Source of the DNA: Synechococcus sp. CS-1331
Lineage (GTDB): Bacteria > Cyanobacteriota > Cyanobacteriia > PCC-6307 > Cyanobiaceae
Assembly: GCA_025127975.1 (NCBI GenBank)
Contig: JAHLYQ010000041.1
Span: forward strand, 80,941-144,940
Reading direction: 5' to 3'
Length of the DNA: 64,000 nucleotides
The notes under the pieces: model-generated
What the model was told of the DNA's origin: nothing
The model's database searches: none
Seen by the model: the letters and a program-made list of their open reading frames with translations, nothing else
Shown: positions 25,402-34,181 of the stretch, piece by piece
Layout of the letters: each line of letters begins with the position of its first letter
Position numbering within the stretch: position 1 is the stretch's first letter
Made by a program: the position numbers and the translations under genes

Positions 25402-26281
25402 GAATCGTCGACTCCTGGATTGCTGGCTGCAGGATTTCGGCTGCGATGCTCCAGCCCATCGTGCTTTCCACGCCGTTGGGGCCGGAGAAGCTGCCGGTGA
25501 CCGCCGCCGTCAGCTCCGGCTTGGAGGAGGTGGCCAGGGGGATGTAGCGGTCGTCGATGATGCCGCTGCCGCTCGGGTCAAAGCCCCGCCAGCCGGCGCC
25601 GGGGAGGTAGACCTCGGCCCAGGCATGCAGGTCGTAAATCTCGGGTTTCGGTTCCACCAGGTGGTAACCGCTGACAAAACGGGCCGGCAGGCCGACGCAG
25701 CGGCAGGCCTCGACCATCAACATCGCCAGGTCGCGGCAGGAGCCCACCCGCTCCTTGAGGGTCCTGCCTGCGGGCCAGGCCGGACCGATGTGTCTCTGGG
25801 TGTACTTGACCCGGTCTTGGATGATCTCAACCAGCTGCTGCAGGAACATCAGGGCCCGCTGATCGCTGCCCATCAGCGCCTCCTGGGCCACGTCCACCGC
25901 GGCTGGATCGTGCTGGCCATTGGGCAGCCAGCCCTCCAGGCTGCCGGCCAGATCCCCGTTGAGGTGGCCCACTGGGTATGGCAGCAGCGGTTCGTTGCCC
26001 TCCAGGCAGGCCTGCAGTAGGGGGGGCGTTTCGGTTTCCACCAGGCTGCTGGCCTGCACGCTGAAGGCTTCGCAGGGTCCGTTGAAGCGGGCCCGGATGA
26101 TCTCATCGCCGCTGGCTGCCACCAGGGGGTACTGGCGTCCGGGCTGGGGGCTGATCGTCAGCTGGAAATCCAGCAGCCGCTGGAACCCCTGCCCCCTGGG
26201 TTTGAGGCAGAAGCGGTGGGGGCCAAGCAGCACGGGTGCGCTGTAGCTGTAGGTGAAGGTGTGGATTACGCGGGCACGCAT
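25346..26281 (-). CDS. transglutaminase-like cysteine protein
   Basis: The 311-aa protein has an N-terminal bacterial transglutaminase-associated beta domain (residues 1-120), then the papain-like core with catalytic Cys in ERVGSCRDLAMLMVEACR near residue 178, His in YDLHAWAEVYLPGAGW and Asp in GFDPS. It may cleave or transfer acyl groups on a peptide made by the neighbouring ligases. The C-terminal tail holds a five-residue repeat (QESTI, HESTI, NESTV) encoded by the 15-bp repeats at 25376-25420. It overlaps the alpha-E gene by 16 nt. Confidence 0.85.
   Translation of the reverse strand: MRARVIHTFTYSYSAPVLLGPHRFCLKPRGQGFQRLLDFQLTISPQPGRQYPLVAASGDEIIRARFNGPCEAFSVQASSLVETETPPLLQACLEGNEPLLPYPVGHLNGDLAGSLEGWLPNGQHDPAAVDVAQEALMGSDQRALMFLQQLVEIIQDRVKYTQRHIGPAWPAGRTLKERVGSCRDLAMLMVEACRCVGLPARFVSGYHLVEPKPEIYDLHAWAEVYLPGAGWRGFDPSGSGIIDDRYIPLATSSKPELTAAVTGSFSGPNGVESTMGWSIAAEILQPAIQESTIHESTINESTVAPEVPHPL
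25376..25420. repeat. three 15-bp tandem repeats across a gene junction
   Basis: GGTCGACTCATTGAT, GGTCGACTCATGAAT and CGTCGACTCCTGGAT lie head to tail. On the minus strand one frame gives the C-terminal repeat of the transglutaminase and another gives the N-terminus and two alternative ATGs of the DUF2126 protein. Confidence 0.9.
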
Positions 26282-27225
26282 GCGGAGTCGGCGATGAAGT
26301 AGCGCTGCTCGACCAGATCATGGAGCCGGTTGAGATCGCTTTGCAAATCGTCGATCGACTCGTGCAATCCCCCGGCGATCAGCTCGTCGATGCTGGTGTA
26401 GCTCCAGCGGGCCAGGGTGAGCCCGCTGAGGCATTCGAGCTCATCGGGGGCACCAGGCACGGCCTGGCCCCGCACGATGCGTAGGGTTTCGTTGATGCGC
26501 TCCAGGCAGTAGCGCACCGACCGGGGAAAGATCGGATCTAGCAGCAGAAAGGCGGCCACGGCTTTCGGTTCGATCGCCTGCTGCTGGGACTGGCGGAACA
26601 TCTGATAGGCCCCGGCGCTGCGCAGCAGCGAGATCCACTGCAGTTCATCCAGCACACCGCCCACCTCATCCGGGGTGGGCAACAGCAGAAAGTATTTGAC
26701 ATCGAGGATGCGGGTGGTCTTGTCGGCCCTCTCCAGCAGTCGGCCCAGCCGGCTGAAGTGCCAGGAGAGATCTCGGCTGAGGGTGGCATCGGTGATGCCG
26801 TAGAAGAGCTGGCAGGCCCGACGGATATCCCGCAGCCGTTCCTGGGGTTGTTGTTTCCAGAAGCCTTCGCTGTCAAGCAGGGTCCAGTAGGTGTCGTTGA
26901 GCTGCTCCCACATCTCGGTGGTGATCACGTCGCGAATCTGGCGTGCATTTTCCCGGGCGATGGCGATGCAGTTGACCACGCTGTAGGGGTTGGCTTCTGC
27001 CCGCACCAGAAACTCCACCACCTGCTCGGGCCCGCCGGCCGGATAGAGCTCATCGAACAACTCCCGATCGCCACTGGCATCGATCAGGGGCAGCCAGGGC
27101 TCGGCGCTGCCGGGGGGGCAGTCGAGGGCCATGGCCTCACTCACCTCGACGAAGCGGGAGATGTTCTCAGCCCGCTCCACGTAGCGGTTGATCCAGTAGA
27201 GCGAATCGGCGACGCGGCTCAGCAT
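26266..27225 (-). CDS. alpha-E domain protein
   Basis: The 319-aa, mainly helical protein starts with MLSRVADSLYWINRYVERAE, the hallmark of alpha-E (DUF403) proteins. It has no recognised catalytic motif and is thought to act as a partner of the circularly permuted ATP-grasp protein encoded just upstream, which it overlaps by 7 nt. The strict co-occurrence of these families in bacteria supports a joint pathway; the product is unknown. Confidence 0.88.
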   Translation of the reverse strand: MLSRVADSLYWINRYVERAENISRFVEVSEAMALDCPPGSAEPWLPLIDASGDRELFDELYPAGGPEQVVEFLVRAEANPYSVVNCIAIARENARQIRDVITTEMWEQLNDTYWTLLDSEGFWKQQPQERLRDIRRACQLFYGITDATLSRDLSWHFSRLGRLLERADKTTRILDVKYFLLLPTPDEVGGVLDELQWISLLRSAGAYQMFRQSQQQAIEPKAVAAFLLLDPIFPRSVRYCLERINETLRIVRGQAVPGAPDELECLSGLTLARWSYTSIDELIAGGLHESIDDLQSDLNRLHDLVEQRYFIADSACVPA

Positions 27226-28658
27226 GGTTGCTCGGCCACGATCCAGGTGTCCTTGCAGCCTCCCCCCTGGGAGGAGTTCACCACCAGGGATCCCCTGCGC
27301 AGGGCCACCCGGGTGAGGCCACCGGGGCTCACCCAGGAGCCCCGGCCGCGCAGCACGTAGGGCCGCAGGTCAACGTGGCAGGGAAACAGTTCGCCCTCGC
27401 TCAACGACGGCACGGTGGAGAGCTCCAGGGTGGGCTGGGCGATGTAATTGCGCGGATCGGCCTGGATTTTGGCATCGAATTCGGCGATCTCCTCCGGACT
27501 GGCATGGGGGCCGATCAGCATGCCGTAACCGCCCGCCTCAGCCACCGCCTTGACCACCAGCTCGCCCAGGTGGGCCAGCACATAGGTCCGGTCTTCCTGG
27601 CGGGAGCAGAGGTAGGTGGGCACATTTTCGATGATCGGCTCCTCGCTGAGGTAATAGCGAATCATCTCCGGCACGTAGGCATAGATCAGCTTGTCGTCGG
27701 CGACGCCGGTGCCGGGGGCATTGGCGATCGCCACCCGGCCGGCCCGGTAGGCCGCCATCAGGCCTCGCACCCCCAGCATTGAATCGCTGCGGAATACGGC
27801 CGGATCGAGGAAGTCGTCATCGATGCGCCGGTAGATCACATCCACCGGCTCCAGGCCGGCCGTGCTGCGCATCCACACCCGGTCGTCCTGGCAGATCAGG
27901 TCGCGACCCTCCACCAGCTGGATGCCCATCTGCTGGGCCAGGTAGCTGTGCTCGAAGTAGGCGCTGTTGAAAACCCCCGGGGTGAGCAGCACCACCTTGG
28001 GGGTATCGGTCCAGGGGGCTAGCTCCCGCAGGGTCTGCAGCAGGCGGGAGGGGTAATCGTCGATCGGTTGCACCGTGCGTCCTGAAAACAGGCTCGGGAA
28101 CATCCGCTTCATCACGCGGCGATTTTCCAGGAAGTAGGCCACGCCGGAGGGGCAGCGCAGGTTGTCCTCCAGCACCCGCCAGGCTCCCTGGCCGTCGCGC
28201 ACCAGATCCAGGCCGGAGATGTGGCACCAGCGGCCCAGGGGCGGCTTGAAGCCCTGCAGCTGGGGTCGCCAGCCCTGGGAGCTCTCCACGTCTTCCCTGG
28301 GGATCAGGCCATCGCGCAGGATTTGCTGGGGGCCATAGACGTCGGCCAGAAAGAGGTCTATCGCCTCCAGGCGCTGCAGCAGGCCCTCCTCCAGCCGCTG
28401 CCAGTCGTCGTTGCTGATCAGCCGGGGCAGGGGGTCAAAGGGCAGGATCCGCTCCCCCCCCTGGCCTCCGGAATCGTTGAGGCGAAAGGTGGCCCCCAGC
28501 CTCCGCAACAGCACTCCGGCGGCGGCATGGTTGCGGTTGAGTTCGTCGAGGCCCAGCTGGCCCAGGGAGGAGACCAGGGGCCTCAGGGCGCTGCGGGGCT
28601 GGTCGGCGCCGCTGAAATATTCGTCGTAGCCCTTGTTGGGTTTGTATTCCGTGAACAT
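27219..28658 (-). CDS. circularly permuted ATP-grasp protein
   Basis: The 479-aa protein matches the circularly permuted ATP-grasp family (DUF404/DUF407): an early FDPLPRLISNDDWQRLEEGL segment, EDNLRCPSGVAYFLENR near residue 163 with metal and ATP ligands, and a Gly-rich VVKAVAEAGGYGMLIGPHAS loop near residue 370. It probably forms a peptide or amide bond with ATP. It is the first gene of a four-gene overlapping operon on this strand and starts about 100 nt from the divergent secreted protein at 28765. Confidence 0.88.
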   Translation of the reverse strand: MFTEYKPNKGYDEYFSGADQPRSALRPLVSSLGQLGLDELNRNHAAAGVLLRRLGATFRLNDSGGQGGERILPFDPLPRLISNDDWQRLEEGLLQRLEAIDLFLADVYGPQQILRDGLIPREDVESSQGWRPQLQGFKPPLGRWCHISGLDLVRDGQGAWRVLEDNLRCPSGVAYFLENRRVMKRMFPSLFSGRTVQPIDDYPSRLLQTLRELAPWTDTPKVVLLTPGVFNSAYFEHSYLAQQMGIQLVEGRDLICQDDRVWMRSTAGLEPVDVIYRRIDDDFLDPAVFRSDSMLGVRGLMAAYRAGRVAIANAPGTGVADDKLIYAYVPEMIRYYLSEEPIIENVPTYLCSRQEDRTYVLAHLGELVVKAVAEAGGYGMLIGPHASPEEIAEFDAKIQADPRNYIAQPTLELSTVPSLSEGELFPCHVDLRPYVLRGRGSWVSPGGLTRVALRRGSLVVNSSQGGGCKDTWIVAEQPC

Positions 28659-28764
28659 GGATCACCCCCTCGACGTGGCGGGATCATGTCCAGCCGGCGG
28701 GCTTATCGCCGGTGTGTATTGATACGGAAGCCCGGCTACAGTGGCCGACCCTTTCGGCAAATTC

Positions 28765-29241
28765 ATGCGCCCTAGCCTGTTCAACGCTGCGATCGCTGGA
28801 ATTTTTGCCACCGGCGCCACCCTGGCGGCACCGGCGCTGGTCCAGGCCCAAACCTGCCAGTTCCTGGCCCCGGTGGGCGGCAATGGCACCTCCAACATCG
28901 TGCTCAAGACAGTGGGCCCGGGCAATCCTTTTGGCCGTCCGAACTGGAACACCGATTTCTTCGTGACCCAGCCCTACGCCAGCTACAAATTTTTCTTCAC
29001 AGCTGACTCCTCGGTGAGTGCCACCTACCCGATCCAGGGCTATCTCAAGTTCACCGATGGCTCCAGCCTGCAGGTGATCAACGAGTCGTTCGCCCCCCAG
29101 ATGGGTACGGGCCGCATGTGGGGCCCCTTCCCGGCGATTCCCGGCAAAACCGTCAGCCAGCTCAACTTCAAGATCGGTGCCAGCGCCGACCAGGCGGCCA
29201 CCGGCTTCACCTATCGGATCTCCACCATGGGTTGCAATTAA
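28765..29241 (+). CDS. small secreted protein, unknown function
   Basis: The 158-aa protein has a clear signal peptide (hydrophobic residues 8-27, then Val-Gln-Ala before QTCQF) and a beta-rich mature part rich in Gly, Ser, Thr and aromatic residues. Two Cys, one at the mature N-terminus and one in the terminal MGCN, could pair. I recognise no family. GTG at 28741 is an alternative start. The stop codon lies in the first unit of a 15-bp tandem array. Divergence from the amidoligase operon allows shared control, which is speculation. Confidence 0.6.
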   Translation: MRPSLFNAAIAGIFATGATLAAPALVQAQTCQFLAPVGGNGTSNIVLKTVGPGNPFGRPNWNTDFFVTQPYASYKFFFTADSSVSATYPIQGYLKFTDGSSLQVINESFAPQMGTGRMWGPFPAIPGKTVSQLNFKIGASADQAATGFTYRISTMGCN

Positions 29242-29290
29242 CTGCGTTGCAACTAACTGCGTTGCAACTAACTGCGTTGCAACTAACCGC
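29231..29290. repeat. four 15-bp tandem repeats between convergent stops
   Basis: Four units of GTTGCAACTAACTGC, the first and last with one substitution each, fill 29231-29290. Unit 1 supplies the stop codon of the secreted protein and unit 4 supplies the stop of pabC on the other strand. Each unit contains the palindrome GTTGCAAC or a near copy. Confidence 0.95.
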
Positions 29291-30170
29291 AGGGGCGATC
29301 GGGCAGGAGTAGTTGGCGCCAGAACCTTTCGGGCTGCTGGCCGGGCTGCTGGCCGCAGCTCGCCAGGGGCACCGCGCCCAGGTGGCTGATCGGCCGGCAG
29401 CCGAGGCTGTTGATCAACCAGGCCGCCCCAGCCCCGAGCAGATCCTGCTCCCCGATCAGGGCCTCCGCCACCAGCCCCCGCTCCAGGGCCCGCCGCCGCA
29501 TCACCCCCGGCAGGCAGCCGCTGCTCAGCGGTGGGGTGATCCAGCTGTCCCCTCGCCACACCAGCAGGTTGGCGGTGGTGCCGCAGCAGATGCCCCCGGC
29601 GGAGCTGGGCAGCAGGGCATCGTCGGCGCCGGCGGCGCGGGCCTGGCGGCGGGCCTGGATCGAGGCCCCATAGGCGAAGCTCTTGCAGCGGCTCAGCAGG
29701 CTGGTGGCGCTGCGGGTTTCGGTGGGGCTGACGATCACCCGCAGCGGCGCGAAGCAGGGCTCGATGGCGCTGAGCTGCAGCCAGAAGCGGGGCTCGTCGT
29801 TGTCGGCCAGGTCGATCCCCCGGCTGGTGCTGCCCCGGCTCCAGTTGAGCCGCAGGGCGCCGCTGCTGCCCAGGGCCGTGCCGATGCCGCTGCGGGCGGT
29901 GGCTGCGCCCAGGAGGCTCTCCACGGTCGCTGCCCCCGGTGGCGGTGGTAGCCCCAGCAGGGCCGCCGAGCCCTGCCAGCGCTCCAGATGCTCCGCCAGC
30001 AGCCAGGCGCGGCCGGCCTCCACCAGCACCGTTTCAAACAGGCCGTCGGCCAGCAGCAGGCCCCGATCGTCGAGCGGTATGGCCAGGTCAGCGGGGCTGC
30101 CCCAGCAACCATGCCCCGAGCGATCCCCCAGCCAGGCAATCGCGGCGGCCATGGGCTGGGGGCGATTCAC
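29283..30170 (-). CDS. pabC: aminodeoxychorismate lyase-like class IV aminotransferase
   Basis: The 295-aa PLP enzyme of fold type IV probably releases pyruvate from aminodeoxychorismate to give p-aminobenzoate for folate. Family signs are the DRGLLLADGLFETVLVEAGR start near residue 35, the candidate PLP Lys in SRCKSFAYGASIQARRQA and the GGICCGTTANLLVW loop, where PabC proteins bind the cofactor phosphate. It overlaps pabB by 4 nt. A branched-chain or D-amino-acid aminotransferase is an alternative, but the pabB partner argues for PabC. Confidence 0.8.
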   Translation of the reverse strand: MNRPQPMAAAIAWLGDRSGHGCWGSPADLAIPLDDRGLLLADGLFETVLVEAGRAWLLAEHLERWQGSAALLGLPPPPGAATVESLLGAATARSGIGTALGSSGALRLNWSRGSTSRGIDLADNDEPRFWLQLSAIEPCFAPLRVIVSPTETRSATSLLSRCKSFAYGASIQARRQARAAGADDALLPSSAGGICCGTTANLLVWRGDSWITPPLSSGCLPGVMRRRALERGLVAEALIGEQDLLGAGAAWLINSLGCRPISHLGAVPLASCGQQPGQQPERFWRQLLLPDRPCG

Positions 30171-31504
30171 GCCAGGGCCTCCAGCAGCGGTTGTAGTTTC
30201 CAGCCCAGCTCCTCGGCTTCGGCGGCGGGATCGGAGTCGGCCACGATGCCGCAGCCGGCGTGGGCCCGTAGGCGCTGGCCGCGCAGCAGCAGCGAGCGGA
30301 TCAGGATGCTGCTGTCGAACTGCCCGTCGGCCCCCAGCCGGAAGAGCGAGCCGCAGTAGGGCCCCCGGGGTACCGGCTCCAGGCCGTGCAGCCGCTGGCA
30401 GGCCCGGATTTTTGGGGCCCCGGTGATCGAGCCCCCCGGCCAGCAGGCCCTCAGCAGGTCAATGGCGCTCAGCCCATCGCCCAGCTGGCCCCGCACTACC
30501 GAGGTGAGGTGGTGCACCTGGCGATAACTTTCCAGCCCCACCAGCTGGGGCACCTGGATCGAGCCTGGCTGGCACACCCGCCCCAGGTCGTTGCGCAGTA
30601 GGTCCACGATCATCACGTTCTCAGCCCGGTCCTTGGCACTGGTGACAAGGTCGGCGGCGGCATCGGCATCGGCCTCGGGGTGCTGGTGGCGGGGCCGGGT
30701 GCCCTTGATCGGCCGCGTCTCCACCTGCCCCGTCCTATCCAGCCGCAGGAACCGTTCCGGGGAGGCCGAGAGCACCGCCTCACCAGCCGCCGCCGCTCCG
30801 GCGATCGCCAGGCCACCGAAGGGTGCGGCGCAGCTGCGGCGCAGGCGGCCGTAGAGCTCCAGGGGATCGGCGGGGTTCGCCAGTTGCTGCTCGCAGCAGG
30901 CGGTGAGGTTGGCTTGGAAAAGATCGCCGCTGGCGATCCAGGCCAACACTTGCTCCACCTGATCGGCGAAGCGCTCGGGGGGGGTGTGCCAGTGCCAGGA
31001 GGCTGGCGCGATCGCGGTTGGCGGTTGGCTCGCTGGCGGGGCGCCCAGATCAAGCCGCTCCAGCAGGGCGGCAAAGCTGCTCAGCCGCCCTGGATCCTGG
31101 CCCTCGAGCCATTGCCTCTGGCTGGGGTGGTCGATCACCAGCACCGGGTCGTGGCAGGCGGCCCAGAGCAGGGCCATGTCGGGGGATTGCCAGTGGGGTG
31201 CGGGCTCCACCCAGGCCCCGGCTTCGTAGCTGAGCCAGCCCATCCAGTGGCCGCCGCCCGCCGCCAGATCGGCCAGCAGCGCAAATGGATCCCTGGCTCC
31301 GGCCTCCCCCGGTAGGCCGCGGCAGATGCGCTGCTCTAGGGGCGCCAGGCCGAGGCGGCTGCAGGGGCCCTGGGCGCTGCCATCGCTATCGAGCCACACC
31401 AGACCCTCCCTGCCCAGCTCGGCGGCCAGGGCTTGCACCAGGGGCCAGGGATCCCGCCAGGGCAGGGGGTGATGCAGGGGCTCGCGGTGGCGGGGCGGGC
31501 TCAT
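30167..31504 (-). CDS. pabB: aminodeoxychorismate synthase component I
   Basis: The 445-aa chorismate-binding enzyme aminates chorismate to 4-amino-4-deoxychorismate. It has the family signatures [37 protein letters not shown] and [15 protein letters not shown]. The PIKG motif, rather than PIAG, points to PabB rather than TrpE. I start at ATG 31504, which overlaps the queC stop (ATGA). The glutamine amidotransferase partner is not in the window. Confidence 0.9.
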   Translation of the reverse strand: MSPPRHREPLHHPLPWRDPWPLVQALAAELGREGLVWLDSDGSAQGPCSRLGLAPLEQRICRGLPGEAGARDPFALLADLAAGGGHWMGWLSYEAGAWVEPAPHWQSPDMALLWAACHDPVLVIDHPSQRQWLEGQDPGRLSSFAALLERLDLGAPPASQPPTAIAPASWHWHTPPERFADQVEQVLAWIASGDLFQANLTACCEQQLANPADPLELYGRLRRSCAAPFGGLAIAGAAAAGEAVLSASPERFLRLDRTGQVETRPIKGTRPRHQHPEADADAAADLVTSAKDRAENVMIVDLLRNDLGRVCQPGSIQVPQLVGLESYRQVHHLTSVVRGQLGDGLSAIDLLRACWPGGSITGAPKIRACQRLHGLEPVPRGPYCGSLFRLGADGQFDSSILIRSLLLRGQRLRAHAGCGIVADSDPAAEAEELGWKLQPLLEALA

Positions 31505-32238
31505 ACCCCGGCTGCCAGCAGGGCGGCATCGCGGATGCGGCAGCTGTCGCACACGCCGCAGGGCCGCTCGCCGCCCTCGTAGCAGCTCCAGGTGCGCTCG
31601 ATCGGTACGCCCAGCCGCCGGGCCTCTTGCACGATCCGGGTTTTGCTCCAGCTCACCAGGGGTGCCCAGAGCTGGGCCGCGCGGCCTTCACGGCCGGCCT
31701 TGCTGGCCAGCTCAGCCAGGGTCTGGAAGGCTTCGAGGTAGTCGGGGCGGCAGTCGGGGTAGCCGGAGTAGTCGACAGCATTTACGCCCAGCACCAGCTT
31801 CTGGGCGCCGCGGGCCTCAGCCAGGCTCAGCGCCAAGGCGATGAACACGGTGTTGCGACCCGGCACGTAGGTGCTCGGGATCACGCCCGCCTCAACCCCG
31901 GCGCTCGGCACGGCGATGGCGGTGTCGGTGAGGGCGGAGCCACCCCAAGCGGCCAGGTTGACGGCGATGGTGTGGTGTTCAGCCAGTCCCAGCAGCTGGG
32001 CCAGTTCGGCGGCGGCCTGCAGTTCGCGGCGATGGCGCTGGCCGTAATCCAGCGACAGCCCGATCACCCGATAACCGGCTTCGATCGCCAGGGCCGCGGC
32101 GGTGGCTGAATCCAGGCCGCCGGAGAGCAGAGCGATCGCAAGGGGTGGGGCAGATGGGGCTATGGGGCTGGCGATGGCGTTAGGGAGCTTGTACAGAAGT
32201 ACATCTTCCCCAATGCCAGCGCCGCTTGCTGCCGCCAC
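31501..32238 (-). CDS. queC: 7-cyano-7-deazaguanine synthase QueC
   Basis: QueC converts carboxy-deazaguanine to preQ0 for queuosine. It carries the PP-loop [12 protein letters not shown] and the C-terminal zinc cysteines in [15 protein letters not shown]. No ATG lies near the conserved start; GTG 32238 gives 245 aa with about 28 residues before the PP-loop. A GTAC palindrome (32189-32203) lies inside this N-terminal stretch, so a shorter form from a non-standard start cannot be excluded. It heads the queC-pabB-pabC operon; queE lies 0.5 kb away on the same strand. Confidence 0.9.
   Translation of the reverse strand: MAAASGAGIGEDVLLYKLPNAIASPIAPSAPPLAIALLSGGLDSATAAALAIEAGYRVIGLSLDYGQRHRRELQAAAELAQLLGLAEHHTIAVNLAAWGGSALTDTAIAVPSAGVEAGVIPSTYVPGRNTVFIALALSLAEARGAQKLVLGVNAVDYSGYPDCRPDYLEAFQTLAELASKAGREGRAAQLWAPLVSWSKTRIVQEARRLGVPIERTWSCYEGGERPCGVCDSCRIRDAALLAAGV
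32189..32203. promoter_or_regulatory. GTAC palindrome, LexA-box-like
   Basis: TTGTACAGAAGTACA contains GTAC-N4-GTAC, close to the cyanobacterial LexA consensus (GTAC-N4-GTWC), but it lacks the flanking bases of that consensus. It lies between the divergent queC and ecotin genes or inside the queC N-terminus. A similar element is at 57390. Confidence 0.3.
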
Positions 32239-32265
32239 GATGGCCCCAACCGTGCATTTGGGGAT

Positions 32266-32784
32266 ATGGATTTGGCCAGGGGCATCAAAAACGTGGCGTT
32301 TGCTTTGCTGCTCGCTGCGGCGCCCGTCTCGGCGGTACCCCGGCTCGATCTCTCGAGCCATCCCAAAGCTGCCGCCGGCGATCGCCGCTGGGTGATCCAG
32401 CTGCCGGGGGTGCTGCCCCCCCAGGCCGATCCCGCGCTGTCAACCAACCCCGCCGACTGGCGGGTGCAGCTGATCGTGGGTCAGATGGTGGAGCTCGATT
32501 GCAACCGCCAGACCTTTGGCGGCAAGCTGCGGCCGCTGAAGCCAGCCCAGCCGGGCGGCCCCCTGCTCTATCGGGTCACCGATGTGGGGCAGCTGGCCTC
32601 CACCCGCATGGCTTGCCCGCCGGATCAGCCCCGGCGCCGCGCCTTTGTGCCGATGGCTGGCAAGGCCTTTGTGGTGCCCTACAACGCCAGCCAACCGATC
32701 GTGGTCGATGCGCCCCGGCCGCTGGAGCTGCGCTGGCGGCTGTGGAAGGCCGAGGTCCAAGAGCGGCCGGCTCGCCTGCAGTGA
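32266..32784 (+). CDS. eco: ecotin-like serine protease inhibitor
   Basis: The 172-aa protein has a signal peptide (residues 1-23) and aligns by eye with E. coli ecotin: [21 protein letters not shown] with C79, FGGKL, the reactive loop STRMACPPD with C117, and LRWRLWKAE at the end. The two Cys should form the disulfide that stabilises the loop. Ecotin blocks many periplasmic serine proteases. The P1 residue is Arg114 where E. coli has Met, which suggests a preference for trypsin-like targets. It lies between queC and queE, convergent with queE. Confidence 0.85.
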   Translation: MDLARGIKNVAFALLLAAAPVSAVPRLDLSSHPKAAAGDRRWVIQLPGVLPPQADPALSTNPADWRVQLIVGQMVELDCNRQTFGGKLRPLKPAQPGGPLLYRVTDVGQLASTRMACPPDQPRRRAFVPMAGKAFVVPYNASQPIVVDAPRPLELRWRLWKAEVQERPARLQ

Positions 32785-33432
32785 TCAGCGCAGCCCCAGC
32801 CACTTGTGGCTCTGGAGGCTGAGCCGCCACTCGGGATGCCGCAGCACGTGGGCCGTGGCCAGGGCCTGGCCGCTCTGGGAGTCCCAGCCCGGCTGCAGTA
32901 GCAGCGCCGGCTGGTTGCCAGCGGCGCGCAAGCCCTTCGCCGCTGCCGCCATGGCTTCGGCGAAGGCCAGATCGCCGGCCCCGTGAACCACCACCTTGAG
33001 TTCGTGGCAGCTCGCCAGCAGCTCGGTTGTGGGCGGCCGGTGGGATTTGGGTGAGAGGGTGATCCAGTTGAAGCGGCCGCTCAGGGGATCGACGCCGCTG
33101 GTCTCCAGGTGCAGGGGCAGGCCGCTGCTGGCGAGGGCGGCGCAGAGGGCGGTGAGCTCGTGGTGCAGGGGTTCACCGCCGGTGACAACCACAAAGGCCG
33201 CCCCTGCTGCTGAAGCTGAGGCGGCTTCGGCTGCCAGCTCGGCCAGGGGGCGCAGGGGGTGGGGCGCCGCGGCCCAGGAATGCTTGGTGTCGCACCAGCT
33301 GCAGCCCACGCCGCAGCCCGCCAGGCGGACGAAGAAGGCGCTGCGGCCGGCGTGGATTCCCTCCCCCTGGAGGGAGTGGAAGGTTTCCACCACCGGGAGG
33401 TGCGGGGACGGGCCTGCAACGGAGGGCGACAT
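32785..33432 (-). CDS. queE: 7-carboxy-7-deazaguanine synthase QueE
   Basis: This radical-SAM enzyme ring-contracts carboxy-tetrahydropterin to carboxy-deazaguanine, just before QueC. The 215-aa protein has the cluster motif C40-x3-C44-x2-C47, the SLQGEGIHAGRSAFFVRLAG start and VVVTGGEPLHH near residue 80. Length is normal for the compact QueE type. It begins 173 nt from the zeta-like gene and stops right at the end of the convergent ecotin gene. Confidence 0.93.
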   Translation of the reverse strand: MSPSVAGPSPHLPVVETFHSLQGEGIHAGRSAFFVRLAGCGVGCSWCDTKHSWAAAPHPLRPLAELAAEAASASAAGAAFVVVTGGEPLHHELTALCAALASSGLPLHLETSGVDPLSGRFNWITLSPKSHRPPTTELLASCHELKVVVHGAGDLAFAEAMAAAAKGLRAAGNQPALLLQPGWDSQSGQALATAHVLRHPEWRLSLQSHKWLGLR

Positions 33433-33605
33433 CGAGAGAGAGTGCCAGGAAGGCGCCGACGCTCAAGCTGCGGCAGGTGGTCTGATTATCAGCGACGGGG
33501 AGATTGGGAGCTGGGCAGGGCCACCGCGTCGCAAGCTGTTCCCGAGTGATTGGGACCACTTCATTTCGATGACACGTTGCCAATGGGATCTCAGCTGGTT
33601 CAGCG

Positions 33606-34181
33606 TCAAGTGAGAAATGCCGTCGCCCAGCCAGGCAAGGGATCCTGCTGAACCATGCATATTCCATCGCTGATCGAGAACACGGGCTGGAACGGATCCA
33701 GAGCGGAGGAATTGTCATAGACCTGAAGCACATCCACCAGTGGGATGGCGTCCTGCACCTGCTCCAGCAGGCGTGGGATGCGGCTGATCACCTTGTCTGC
33801 CGGCACCGAATGGCCGCCTTCACTGACACGGCAGGCGATGCGTGCCTGGTTGAGTTCCGCCGACTCCAGATGAATCAGCACCAGGATCACCTGATAGCCA
33901 AGCGCTTTGGCACGGGCGATGAAATCGATCTTGGAGGGATGGGAAAACACCGTTTCAAAGCAGAAGCTCACGCCGTCCTGCAGCAACCGAAGCCGTTGCC
34001 GCTCCGCCAGCTGGGCGGCCTCGTAGCTGTGGGCTTCCGGATCGTCTGCGAAGGCGGCCCTGGCCAGCAGATCGGCATTCACGAATGGCAGACCGAGGGG
34101 CTGGAGCAGCAGTCGAAAGAAGGTGCTCTTGCCGGCCCCATTGCCGCCCACCAGCATCCACAACTGAGGCCGCTCGCTCAA
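33606..34181 (-). CDS. zeta-toxin-like P-loop kinase
   Basis: The 191-aa protein has Walker A GGNGAGKST at residues 12-20, a FVNADLLARAAF segment that fits the Asp of zeta-type kinases, and FETVFSHPSKIDF near residue 75. It belongs to the predicted ABC-type ATPase group close to zeta toxins, which phosphorylate UDP-sugars. It overlaps the upstream ParD-like gene by 4 nt, as toxin-antitoxin pairs often do. Toxicity is not shown by sequence alone. Confidence 0.75.
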   Translation of the reverse strand: MSERPQLWMLVGGNGAGKSTFFRLLLQPLGLPFVNADLLARAAFADDPEAHSYEAAQLAERQRLRLLQDGVSFCFETVFSHPSKIDFIARAKALGYQVILVLIHLESAELNQARIACRVSEGGHSVPADKVISRIPRLLEQVQDAIPLVDVLQVYDNSSALDPFQPVFSISDGICMVQQDPLPGWATAFLT

